DNA of 8,229 nt. It comes from DAOUET01 sp034430155. GTDB taxonomy: Bacteria > Chloroflexota > Anaerolineae > Anaerolineales > UBA4823. This document shows, piece after piece, positions 1 through 6,711 of the stretch; positions within the stretch are counted from its first letter, which is position 1; each line of letters opens with the position of its first letter. A program made the translations under genes and the position numbers. A model generated the notes under the pieces. That model saw only the letters and a list, made by a program, of their open reading frames with translations, was not told the DNA's origin and made no database searches. The stretch spans positions 1 to 8,229 of the forward strand of contig DAOUET010000120.1 of assembly GCA_034430155.1 (NCBI GenBank). The letters are read 5' to 3'.

Positions 1-344
1 ACCAGCCATACATTCGCTCCGGCGGTCAAGCCAATCGCAATAGCCATAAACAAGAAGGTCATATCCTTGGTGTCTTTCACCACGGTGCGGAAGCGGATCA
101 CAGAGAGCGACCCGACCAAGCCCAAAGACAGAGCTACATTGCTCCCAATAGCCATCATGATCATAGCCACGATCGGGGCTACCAAGATTATGGACAAATA
201 AAAGGAACGCGTATACGCGATTCCGCTGTGAGTTTTCCGGTATACCGTTGCCCACAGGAATGCCAAAGCGAAGGCGAGCAATAGACTTAACCCTGCTTGG
301 GCAGGGCTCAGATCAGTTTTGAGTAATAAGTTATTGGGATTCAT
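1..344 (-). CDS. DUF4956 family membrane protein, N-terminal part (runs off the left edge)
   Basis: An open frame starts with ATG at 344 and has no stop before the left edge, giving 114 codons of a partial protein. An AGGAG motif at 355-359, ten bases upstream, supports the start. The visible part has a short polar N-terminus, a hydrophobic segment at about residues 17-35, a basic loop, a second at about 48-65, a third at about 68-82, and a fourth beginning near 96. The stretch LGLVGSLSVIRFRT (residues 74-87), followed by a KDTKD loop, is the most recognisable part of DUF4956: a Gly-rich helix leading into an Arg-rich loop. The biochemical role is unknown. The family is often found near VTC-type polyphosphate polymerases and CotH-like proteins, so such genes may lie just beyond this edge. 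It follows the ATP-grasp gene by 60 nt and is probably in the same transcript. Confidence 0.85.
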   Translation of the reverse strand, partial: MNPNNLLLKTDLSPAQAGLSLLLAFALAFLWATVYRKTHSGIAYTRSFYLSIILVAPIVAMIMMAIGSNVALSLGLVGSLSVIRFRTVVKDTKDMTFLFMAIAIGLTAGANVWL

Positions 345-354
345 GGCACATCAA

Positions 355-359
355 CTCCT
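355..359 (-). promoter_or_regulatory. Shine-Dalgarno for the DUF4956 gene
   Basis: AGGAG reads on the minus strand ten bases before the ATG at 344. It fixes the start of the partial membrane protein gene. Confidence 0.7.
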
Positions 360-404
360 GTTGGATCAATATAATTCGGGTTATCCGGCCTGCTGGCCAG
401 TGAG

Positions 405-1649
405 TCATTCTAATGCTGCCTCGGAAGATTGCCGGTTTGGTTTAACCGACTGAGTACCCCTGAGGGTTTTTTTCTTGGTGAGTATCATCTTTAATCCATT
501 GAAGAGATCACCCCAGAACGGGGCCGGGTCGCTCCATGAGAATAACGCAAACGCTTTTCGTCCCCGCAAGGAATTCCACCATTCCTTTAGCGAAAGATCA
601 CCTCGACGCCAGTAATAAGCCGCAGATTGGAGATCCCGTCGTAAATAAATCCACTTCACACCAGTATATTTTTGTTCCAGGCTGTCTGGCATTGGCAGGC
701 CAACCGTATCACAATACATCGCATAGAGCAGCTCTACACCGCCTGCCTCCGCAATCGCCGATCTACCGGTCGGTCGTCCTATGTTCGGCTCAATAATGTA
801 GTGCTTTCCGGTCTGTTCATCACGCTTCAATTCAACATAACCCAATCCTCTGTAACCTACGCTGCGAAAAAGCCGCACAGATTCTTCTAACACAACATCG
901 TTGCGAACTTCCTCTCCCAGGCAACTGGTGCCCGTTTCAGGAGGCCACTGCCGCAGCTTTCGGGCAATGAAAGTAACCACTGGTTCTGAATTGGCGTTGA
1001 AATAACAATTGCATGAATACAGGCTGGCGTCGCTCCCCTCAACCCACTCTTGCGCCATCAATACTTCAGCCCAATCTGAGCAGGCCTCATACAGCATGAG
1101 GAAATTTTCCCGGCTGGATGCCTTAAACACCTTGGCCTTGGTATGTTCTTCCCATTTTGGTGTCTTTATTGGCGGCTTCAAAATGCAAGGGTAGTTTAAC
1201 TCCCTGGCTGCCCGGAGAGCTTCCTCCCCGTTCTTCAAGAAATACGTCCGGGGGACTGGCATGCCTGCCTTTTGAGCGTAGGTATAGAAATTAATTTTGT
1301 CCATGAGCAGCTCGATCACATCCGCCTTGGGTAGCACCACATGGAACCGATCCTGGAGGCGTTGGCGGTTTCTGGAGATCATCAACACGCTCAGATCGGT
1401 GCAGGGGTAAAGCACAGCTTTCTTCTTCAACTCCGGCCCCAGTTCTTCCAACTTTCGGATGACCTCTTCGCTGCCTGTGTCAGCCTCCAGGATTTCGTCA
1501 CATACCTTTGTCTTGCAACAATGGTGTGCGAGGTCTTTAGCGATGGCAATCACAGGGACTCCACGTTTTGCGAGGATGCGGGCTGTCTGAAGTCCAGTAA
1601 AACAGTCTAATCCAATGACAATCGCGTAAGGGTTTTGGTTTTCTTTCAT
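405..1649 (-). CDS. ATP-grasp carboxylate-amine ligase-like protein (COG3919 type)
   Basis: This 414-residue protein is a full-length ATP-grasp enzyme. The family activates a carboxylate as acyl phosphate with ATP and joins it to an amine or thiol. Residues 8-110 form a Rossmann-like preATP-grasp domain (AIVIGLDCFTGLQTAR). The ATP-binding part follows: K158 in CILKPP, E201 and E204 in the QEWVEG hinge, E272 in YVELK, and the metal-binding E287 and N289 in IIEPNIGRPTG. The overall plan matches COG3919 ATP-grasp ligases, the group that includes the enterococcal D-aspartate ligase and many proteins of polysaccharide loci. The tail after about 335 is Trp- and Arg-rich and of unknown role. No signal peptide is seen, so it should be cytoplasmic. 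The ATG at 1649 has an AGGG nine bases upstream. The substrate is not readable from sequence; the neighbouring phosphonate genes and deacetylase make a phosphonocarboxylate or sugar amine worth testing. Confidence 0.85.
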   Translation of the reverse strand: MKENQNPYAIVIGLDCFTGLQTARILAKRGVPVIAIAKDLAHHCCKTKVCDEILEADTGSEEVIRKLEELGPELKKKAVLYPCTDLSVLMISRNRQRLQDRFHVVLPKADVIELLMDKINFYTYAQKAGMPVPRTYFLKNGEEALRAARELNYPCILKPPIKTPKWEEHTKAKVFKASSRENFLMLYEACSDWAEVLMAQEWVEGSDASLYSCNCYFNANSEPVVTFIARKLRQWPPETGTSCLGEEVRNDVVLEESVRLFRSVGYRGLGYVELKRDEQTGKHYIIEPNIGRPTGRSAIAEAGGVELLYAMYCDTVGLPMPDSLEQKYTGVKWIYLRRDLQSAAYYWRRGDLSLKEWWNSLRGRKAFALFSWSDPAPFWGDLFNGLKMILTKKKTLRGTQSVKPNRQSSEAALE

Positions 1650-1768
1650 TAAGGATTTCCCTGAAAAAAGGCATTGAGTTTTAAAGTGTCGCTATATAAG
1701 ACGAGTGGGTTAATCTCACACACCCCAGTAAATCTACCTCTGGTTCTCAACGAGCTATTTTCAGTTTT

Positions 1769-1798
1769 TATATAGATTATTGTGCTTATCGCTGGCAA
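1769..1798 (-). promoter_or_regulatory. candidate sigma-70-type promoter for the ATP-grasp/DUF4956 pair
   Basis: On the minus strand TTGCCA (1798-1793, five of six to the -35 consensus) is separated by 18 bases from TATATA (1774-1769, four of six to the -10 consensus). It lies in the 180-nt gap between pepM and the ATP-grasp gene, and would give a leader of roughly 110 nt. The gap contains no other convincing gene. The motifs are AT-rich and could occur by chance. Confidence 0.35.
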
Positions 1799-1803
1799 TC
1801 TGA

Positions 1804-1833
1804 GTGAACCTGTTCGTCCCCCCTGTTGTTCAC
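1804..1833 (-). repeat. short inverted repeat at the 3' end of pepM
   Basis: GTGAAC at 1804-1809 pairs with GTTCAC at 1828-1833 around an 18-base loop. One arm overlaps the pepM stop codon. There is no T-tract after it on the minus strand, so it is not a standard intrinsic terminator. It may be a weak RNA hairpin or chance. Confidence 0.25.
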
Positions 1834-2720
1834 CGTACACCTACACTAACCGTTGGAAGATAGACTTTCTCGGCTTGTTTGAGTTCCTCAGCGTTCTGCA
1901 GCCGGAAGATCTCCTTTACTGATACGATTTTATCCTCAACATATACAAGCGATTGATCAATATAGATTTGCGCAGCCGTCGTCTGCATAGCCTGGATGCT
2001 GGATCGCAGCATGTGGTTGGCCCAAATTATCAGGCTGACCCCAGCTTCTTCGAAGATTTTTGTGGGTGTTTTGTAATACATGGTCGGTACGATGACAACC
2101 GGGCAAGTGTCTTTCCATTCTTCCATAAACGACAGTATTTGATCAGCACTGGGGATTTTACTGTGCATTAAAATGGCGTCCGCACCAGCCTGGTAGTATG
2201 CTTCTGCTCGCCTGAGTGCTTCTGCTAAACCCCAACCGGCGATGAACGCTTCTACCCGAGCCACCACGCAAAAATCGGGGTCCTCTTGGGTATCTTTGGC
2301 AGATTTGATCTTACCAGCGAATTCTTCGATCTCGGCAAGTGGTTGTTGCTCGCTGTTGATAAAAGAGTTGGTTTTAGGAAATAGCTTATCCTCGATACAC
2401 ATCCCAGCAACTTGGCGTTGTTCCAGCTTGCGTACCAGCCGCCGTACGTTGTTGAAATTGCCATATCCCGTATCCGCGTCCAGTAATATGGGGATTGAGG
2501 TGGCATCACTCATAAATTCAATCACGTCCAGCACCTGAGTCCAGCTGGCTTCGTTATTATCCCGTACACCCATTGCGGCTGAAATAGCCAACCCACTGCC
2601 CCAAATCCCTTTGAAGCCTGCTTCTTCCACGATTTTGCCGCTCAGTCCATCGTGTGCTTCTAGAATGAATTCCAGTTTTTTTGAGTTCAACATTTGCTTC
2701 AATTGAGATGTTTTTTGCAT
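1830..2720 (-). CDS. pepM: phosphoenolpyruvate mutase (phosphonate biosynthesis)
   Basis: PEP phosphomutase rearranges phosphoenolpyruvate to phosphonopyruvate, forming the C-P bond that begins nearly all phosphonate pathways. The 296-residue length is typical. The diagnostic EDK-x5-NS signature is intact (EDKLFPKTNS, residues 110-119) and separates true PepM from isocitrate lyase and methylisocitrate lyase relatives. Other family residues are present: W40 and S42 in IWGSG, D54 in GVRDNNEASW, the Mg-binding DADTGYG at 81-87, R155 in VVARVEAF, and H186 in LMHSK. The sequence runs collinear with the well-studied Mytilus-type enzyme to the C-terminus, including VEDKIVSVKEIFRLQ near 261-275. The ATG at 2720 is preceded by a strong GAGGAGG. 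It follows the D-2-hydroxyacid dehydrogenase by 36 nt and is surely in the same transcript. No phosphonopyruvate decarboxylase, 2-AEP transaminase or cytidylyltransferase is in the window. aepX is a synonym. Confidence 0.96.
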   Translation of the reverse strand: MQKTSQLKQMLNSKKLEFILEAHDGLSGKIVEEAGFKGIWGSGLAISAAMGVRDNNEASWTQVLDVIEFMSDATSIPILLDADTGYGNFNNVRRLVRKLEQRQVAGMCIEDKLFPKTNSFINSEQQPLAEIEEFAGKIKSAKDTQEDPDFCVVARVEAFIAGWGLAEALRRAEAYYQAGADAILMHSKIPSADQILSFMEEWKDTCPVVIVPTMYYKTPTKIFEEAGVSLIIWANHMLRSSIQAMQTTAAQIYIDQSLVYVEDKIVSVKEIFRLQNAEELKQAEKVYLPTVSVGVR

Positions 2721-2732
2721 GGTTTACTTAAA

Positions 2733-2739
2733 CCTCCTC
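2733..2739 (-). promoter_or_regulatory. strong Shine-Dalgarno for pepM
   Basis: GAGGAGG on the minus strand, 12 bases before the pepM ATG, is the best ribosome-binding match in the window. It sits in the 36-nt gap after the dehydrogenase stop and suggests efficient translation of pepM. Confidence 0.7.
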
Positions 2740-2756
2740 GAGTATCTACTTCTTTG

Positions 2757-3725
2757 TTATCCAATGGAAGCCGTTATGCGATCCGAAACGATCGTCTTGC
2801 TTGGTTGCTCATCCAGAAATGATCTAATGGATTCAATCACGAGTTCACCAATTTCACGTTGGGAATCGAATGTACCCGCTCCGATGTGCGGGGTAAGGAT
2901 AACATTCTTGAAACTCGCCAGAGAAGAAATCTTTCCATTCCCTTCAGACTGGTGAACATCTAATGCTGCTCCTCTGAGGTGCCCCTGCTCCAAAGCCTTA
3001 ACCAGTGCGCTTTCATCAACAACACCACCACGTGCCAGATTGAGTAAAACCGCACCTGGCTTCATCTTCGCTAGAGCCTCCGCATTAATAAGAAACCGCG
3101 TGGAATCTTTCAACGGCACATGAATGCTTACAAAGTCAGATCCGGACAGCACATGGTCGATATCTGTGAGGCTGATCCCCATTTCTTGCAACTGAACCGC
3201 CACGACCGGCGAAGGGTGTTCTACGCAACCAAGCACCTGCATCCCCCAGGCTGCCCCCAGCATGCCAACCCGAGAACCAATATTTCCCGCTCCGACAATA
3301 CCAAGGACTTTTCCAGTAAGCAAATACCCTGTCATTTCATGCTTCGCCCAGATTCCCTGGCGGGTCAAGCGATCTGCTTCCATCACATTACGTGACAACG
3401 CCAGCATCAAAGCGAAACTCAACTCTGCAACCGCCTTCGCTCCTGGTCCGGGGATTCTAACAAAATGAATTTCTTCTCGGCGAACGTAGTCGAGATCGAT
3501 GTTATCTACCCCAGATCCAGCTCGAATAATCAACTTTAAATCGGGTGCGCATGTCATTACCTCAGCAGTGATTTGCACACCACTGCGGAAAATCAACACC
3601 TCCCGGTCTTTGATCTCCTTTTTTAAAACATCGTCTTTGGCATTGAACGCACAAACGACATCGTGCTGCTCACGAAGTTTATCAATGGCGGCGGGGTAAA
3701 TTGAACTGGCGATAATAATTTTCAT
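2757..3725 (-). CDS. D-2-hydroxyacid dehydrogenase; candidate phosphonopyruvate reductase
   Basis: A 322-residue NAD(P)-dependent D-isomer 2-hydroxyacid dehydrogenase that interconverts 2-oxo acids and D-2-hydroxy acids. The Rossmann dinucleotide motif is GAGNIG (145-150). The catalytic triad of the SerA-like family is complete: R232 in LNLARGGVVDE, E261 in DVHQSEG and H280 in LTPHIGAGT. The substrate-loop RAGSGVDNID (68-77) is also present. There is no C-terminal ACT domain, so it is not an allosteric long-form phosphoglycerate dehydrogenase. The Asp that normally ends beta-2 of the nucleotide fold appears replaced (GCVEH, V168-E169), so cofactor choice is uncertain. The ATG at 3725, with GGAGAG upstream, is preferred over an in-frame TTG at 3743 that overlaps the ribosome-binding site. 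Its position directly before pepM suggests reduction of phosphonopyruvate to phosphonolactate, as for VlpB of the valinophos pathway. A 3-phosphoglycerate dehydrogenase supplying serine remains possible. Confidence 0.9.
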   Translation of the reverse strand: MKIIIASSIYPAAIDKLREQHDVVCAFNAKDDVLKKEIKDREVLIFRSGVQITAEVMTCAPDLKLIIRAGSGVDNIDLDYVRREEIHFVRIPGPGAKAVAELSFALMLALSRNVMEADRLTRQGIWAKHEMTGYLLTGKVLGIVGAGNIGSRVGMLGAAWGMQVLGCVEHPSPVVAVQLQEMGISLTDIDHVLSGSDFVSIHVPLKDSTRFLINAEALAKMKPGAVLLNLARGGVVDESALVKALEQGHLRGAALDVHQSEGNGKISSLASFKNVILTPHIGAGTFDSQREIGELVIESIRSFLDEQPSKTIVSDRITASIG

Positions 3726-3735
3726 AGTTTGCTGT

Positions 3736-3741
3736 CTCTCC
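3736..3741 (-). promoter_or_regulatory. Shine-Dalgarno deciding the dehydrogenase start
   Basis: GGAGAG on the minus strand lies about ten bases before the ATG at 3725. The alternative TTG at 3743 overlaps this motif and has no ribosome-binding site of its own, so the shorter start is chosen. Confidence 0.6.
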
Positions 3742-3795
3742 AATCAACAAAACTTTTCTCTCACGATAACGTACTGACTCACCATTCTGTTACAT

Positions 3796-3824
3796 GTTAT
3801 ACTGAAACCAGAACCGAGAAAGAA
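3796..3824 (-). promoter_or_regulatory. weak promoter candidate before the dehydrogenase-pepM pair
   Basis: The 141-nt gap between the deacetylase stop and the dehydrogenase start is the largest break in the right-hand gene run. It holds TATAAC (3801-3796), five of six to a -10 box. The base run 17 nt upstream (TTCTTT, 3824-3819) is a poor -35 match. A separate promoter for the phosphonate pair is plausible but thinly supported. No terminator hairpin with a T-tract was seen in the gap. Confidence 0.2.
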
Positions 3825-3866
3825 TGTAAATACCCCCCTGTCTCTAATAAAGAATACTCTTCACTC

Positions 3867-4898
3867 TCAGGTATTGGCATACACCGAAAACTTATCAAGG
3901 TGTACTAGCCATGACAATAGCTGAGCCCTCAACACCGGTAAGGTCGTGCTGGGTCCGACATTTATCCTTCGTATCCGTAGCCAATCAATCTTACTCAGAT
4001 CGTTTAACCCTCTCACAGTTGTAAAAGCTAAAACGAACCCAACATCTTTAAGGCCCATGACCACCTCTTCGCTGAAATGACCACCCGGATAAGCGAAGAT
4101 CGGCAGGGCAGAACCGATTTCGCGTTCTAAATCTTGCAATGAACCATGGGCTTCTACAAGTGCCTGCTCCACTGAAATGAGGTCCATCAAAGGGTGAGTG
4201 CGAGTATGAGCGCCCATCGTGACACCCTCTCGCGCCAGTTGTCTTAGCGCTCTCCACGACAATATCTGGCTCTCTGGCTGTACTGCGCCAATTAACCCAC
4301 AGACTTTTTCCACCCATTCCATTGCTTCTTTATGCGGTCTTGATTTCACGTAATCCCTCATTTTACTAAAGGATTGTTCACGTTGAGATTGGGTTCTTAA
4401 TTGAATAATGCCACAATCAGCAACCAGATCATCACGCCGCTCGGTTTGGTGTACAGCTTGGTGTAATTTATCCCACCAAAAAACTCTCTCGGGGTGGTCA
4501 GGATATGCTGTCGGTACAAATAATGTCACCGGCACCTGGTGTTTTTTCAGAATCGGCCAGGCATTTTCAGCAAAGTCGTTATAACCATCATCAAAAGTGA
4601 CCAATACCGCACGAGATGGTAAAACCGCTTCATTTTGTGAAACCCTGAGCAATTCCTGCATGGAAATTACATGGTAGTTTTCCACCAAAAAACGAACTTG
4701 CCGCTCAAAGTCATCCGGTTTGATGGTAACGCGTTGATAAGCGTGTGGGTCGTCTTTAGGATCAAGCACACGATGATAGGTTAAGACCCGTAAAAAATTC
4801 GCACCCATCTTGTCTACTCGCTCTAGCATTCCGAAAAACTTATCAAAAACCGGGTTTTGTCTCACAAACCTCGAGGTATATCTAGCTAGCTTGCCCAT
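3867..4898 (-). CDS. NodB-domain (CE4) polysaccharide deacetylase
   Basis: A 343-residue member of carbohydrate esterase family 4, metal-dependent enzymes that remove N- or O-acetyl groups from sugars. All core motifs are visible: TFDDGY (101-106) with the catalytic and metal-binding Asp pair, HTRTH (231-235) with the two metal-binding His, and FAYPGG (268-273). An N-terminal YHRV motif (41-44) is typical of the exopolysaccharide-locus subgroup. About 125 residues separate motifs 1 and 2, including FWWDKL near 140-145; this insert is larger than in simple NodB proteins. No signal peptide or membrane helix is evident, so it probably works in the cytoplasm on a lipid-linked or nucleotide-linked sugar. 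The ATG at 4898 is chosen over a TTG at 4907. It overlaps the thymidylate-kinase-like gene by 13 nt, which indicates translational coupling. Confidence 0.92.
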   Translation of the reverse strand: MGKLARYTSRFVRQNPVFDKFFGMLERVDKMGANFLRVLTYHRVLDPKDDPHAYQRVTIKPDDFERQVRFLVENYHVISMQELLRVSQNEAVLPSRAVLVTFDDGYNDFAENAWPILKKHQVPVTLFVPTAYPDHPERVFWWDKLHQAVHQTERRDDLVADCGIIQLRTQSQREQSFSKMRDYVKSRPHKEAMEWVEKVCGLIGAVQPESQILSWRALRQLAREGVTMGAHTRTHPLMDLISVEQALVEAHGSLQDLEREIGSALPIFAYPGGHFSEEVVMGLKDVGFVLAFTTVRGLNDLSKIDWLRIRRINVGPSTTLPVLRAQLLSWLVHLDKFSVYANT

Positions 4899-5611
4899 TT
4901 CTTCCAATCCACTTTAATAACACTGTCATTCCTTGAATTGAAGAAATCCCAAATCACATCAATGACTTGTTCCACAACCGTTTCCTCAGGTTGGTCAGCG
5001 TCGATAATAACGAAATGATCCAACACGTCCCGCAATTGCAGATATTCCTGGCGGCGACTTTCCAATAGCGCCAGCGTACCTTCCCCTTTCCGTTCGAATA
5101 GAACCTTAGCAGGTGCGTCCAGACAGATCACCAAGTTCGGTCTAGGATATAACCGATTCAACATAAATCCATGGAAGCGATTGATTAGCGGTCGTTTACT
5201 CCCATTGCCAGAGATATCGTGAGCATAATAATCGGTAAAAAAATGTCGGTCAAAAATAACGATAAAACCCTTTCGCAGGTAATACCAAACCACAATCTGT
5301 CGGAACCACTCCTCAGCCATTAAATTCATCATTCGCAAATTTAATTTCAATCCCCTTAAAGCACGTTTGATTGAGCTTTTCGGAAGTGGTTTCTCTTTGG
5401 TATTATCCGGTGGGCCCGAAATATCGGGACGCCCGCCTCGTGCTCGCTTGATTTCAAGCGCCAATCTTGTTGTGGGTAACACCAGATTGCTGGTTTCGAG
5501 ATTGACTCCCATATATACGTATTTGACGGGCAATGGGAATTTCCGGACGATATGCCGGGTTATCGTAGATTTACCCGCGCCATCAGGCCCAATAAAAGCT
5601 ACGGTAAACAT
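4886..5611 (-). CDS. thymidylate-kinase-like P-loop kinase of a polysaccharide locus
   Basis: A 241-residue P-loop NMP-kinase-fold protein. The Walker A motif is GPDGAGKST (8-16). The DRH motif in FDRHFFTDYYAHD (121-123) corresponds to the nucleotide-binding DR of thymidylate kinases. A lid-like segment, ERKGEGTLALLESRRQEYL, lies at about 173-191. Between the P-loop and DRH there is a long Lys/Arg-rich insertion (about 54-95) not found in housekeeping Tmk. Proteins of this type recur in exopolysaccharide gene clusters, and the substrate is unknown; it is unlikely to be the cell's essential dTMP kinase. The ATG at 5611 has only a weak GAAAG upstream. The gene begins 66 nt after the APH-fold kinase and overlaps the deacetylase, so these are co-expressed. 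Confidence 0.85.
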   Translation of the reverse strand: MFTVAFIGPDGAGKSTITRHIVRKFPLPVKYVYMGVNLETSNLVLPTTRLALEIKRARGGRPDISGPPDNTKEKPLPKSSIKRALRGLKLNLRMMNLMAEEWFRQIVVWYYLRKGFIVIFDRHFFTDYYAHDISGNGSKRPLINRFHGFMLNRLYPRPNLVICLDAPAKVLFERKGEGTLALLESRRQEYLQLRDVLDHFVIIDADQPEETVVEQVIDVIWDFFNSRNDSVIKVDWKKWAS

Positions 5612-5677
5612 ATAAGATTTATCTTTCGAAAAGGGTAGGAGGAATAAAACATAGTTCAGCCGGCAGAAGTTGATATT

Positions 5678-6706
5678 TCAATCCCATTCAATCTCAGCGG
5701 CGTGTTTAACTGCATATTGCCATAAGGAGTAATATCGGTTTCCTCGCAACCAAGTGGCTGTTGTTGACTCGAATTTCTCCTCAGCAGGTGCAATGTAGCC
5801 CAGACGTTTCAATTGATTGATGATATATCGAAACCAACTCAGCACAAAAAGGGGTGTCAGGGTTGACCTTGGCAGCTTAAGTCGCTCTGCATAAGAATTT
5901 ATGTAAGGTATCGCCCAGGCGGACCGCCCCCAAAAAGCAGATTTGAATGCCGGTAAATAATTATCCTTTTCGCGCGCCTGATATCTGGCAAATGCTACAT
6001 AGGTTAAGAAGAAAAACAGGTCAACGCCTGGTAAGCCTTGAGGATCCGCCTGTTCCCAATCGACTACCCCTACCTTACCATCATCAAGCAACATCACATT
6101 CGGATGGCTCAAATCACCATGTTCAAACACCAGCGGTATTTTTGCATCACTTATCTGTTTGACTTGTTCCCATGTCCAGTTCAAGAAATGCTCTTCCTGT
6201 TCGCTTATGGGAAACTTTTCTCTCATATACTCAAAGGGCTCTTTTACCAGCTTCTCAAACCAGATCCTGTCTGGATCTGGAGTGACACAGGTGGCTAACT
6301 GTACATCTATCAACCACTCCATAAGGGCGATACAGCAACCCTTAGGATTACGCCGGATTGTCGGTGGATCCATCGGTTCACCGACCAGCGCGGTTTCTAC
6401 CAGGATCGGTCTGTCCCATACTTCCTCTAGGGCAACCACACTCGGGATCGACTCAAATCCCTGGAGCCTACTGGACTGTACAGTTCTCAAGTTCGTTGCC
6501 TCACGGTTGATACTGGGGCTTTCGCCTTTCATGCGGGGAACTTTGACGACCAGCACAGGTCGAGATTTCCCTTCTGGAAATATGGCAAAGAGCACATGGC
6601 TGGAACTTCGGAATCGAGGTGTGATCACTAGAGCAGATAGCTCCTCGGGCAGACCATAATTATCCAGCCCAAGACGCTCCCTGTTATTTTGGATAAATGC
6701 CAACAT
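5678..6706 (-). CDS. APH/choline-kinase-fold phosphotransferase
   Basis: A 342-residue protein-kinase-like small-molecule phosphotransferase (aminoglycoside phosphotransferase superfamily). The likely ATP-binding Lys is K55 in VVKVPR, with a possible partner E69 in NREATNL. The Brenner motif is HGDLSHPNVM (196-205), with catalytic D198 and metal-binding N203. The DFG-equivalent is VVDWEQA (214-220) with D216. Family members phosphorylate hydroxyls of aminoglycosides, choline, homoserine or sugars. In this setting a sugar or a glycan head group is more likely than an antibiotic. The frame is open upstream to 6889, but that would overlap the preceding gene by 178 nt. I chose the ATG at 6706, which has AAGG ten bases upstream, starts 5 nt after the preceding stop and gives a normal family N-terminus. 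An ATG at 6748 is the next alternative. Confidence 0.88.
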   Translation of the reverse strand: MLAFIQNNRERLGLDNYGLPEELSALVITPRFRSSSHVLFAIFPEGKSRPVLVVKVPRMKGESPSINREATNLRTVQSSRLQGFESIPSVVALEEVWDRPILVETALVGEPMDPPTIRRNPKGCCIALMEWLIDVQLATCVTPDPDRIWFEKLVKEPFEYMREKFPISEQEEHFLNWTWEQVKQISDAKIPLVFEHGDLSHPNVMLLDDGKVGVVDWEQADPQGLPGVDLFFFLTYVAFARYQAREKDNYLPAFKSAFWGRSAWAIPYINSYAERLKLPRSTLTPLFVLSWFRYIINQLKRLGYIAPAEEKFESTTATWLRGNRYYSLWQYAVKHAAEIEWD

Positions 6707-6711
6707 TGAAC

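Noticed and set aside
208..219. perfect 12-base palindrome CGCGTATACGCG inside the DUF4956 gene
   Set aside because: It lies within a conserved coding stretch, is a single copy, and about two such palindromes are expected by chance in 8 kb.
387..400. GGCC-TGCT-GGCC hairpin in the ATP-grasp/DUF4956 gap as a terminator
   Set aside because: The stem is only four base pairs and no T-tract follows on the minus strand.
1649..1840. 63-codon open frame on the minus strand filling the pepM/ATP-grasp gap, starting GTG and ending in a TAATG overlap with the ATP-grasp start
   Set aside because: It has no ribosome-binding site, overlaps the pepM end, has no recognisable domain or membrane segment, and contains the candidate promoter. 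An open frame of this length can arise by chance. The stop-start overlap is its only attractive point.
2242..2538. 98-codon plus-strand open frame opposite pepM
   Set aside because: It is a shadow of the well-conserved pepM reading frame, with no domain and no supporting signal.
5612..5625. AAGAT/ATCTT inverted repeat next to the thymidylate-kinase-like start as an RNA switch
   Set aside because: The loop is two bases and the stem is AU-rich, so it would be unstable. No wider structure supports regulation.
6159..6659. 166-codon plus-strand open frame
   Set aside because: It is antisense to the APH-fold kinase, whose motifs are clear. The plus-strand product is Ser/Thr-rich with no domain, a typical antisense shadow.
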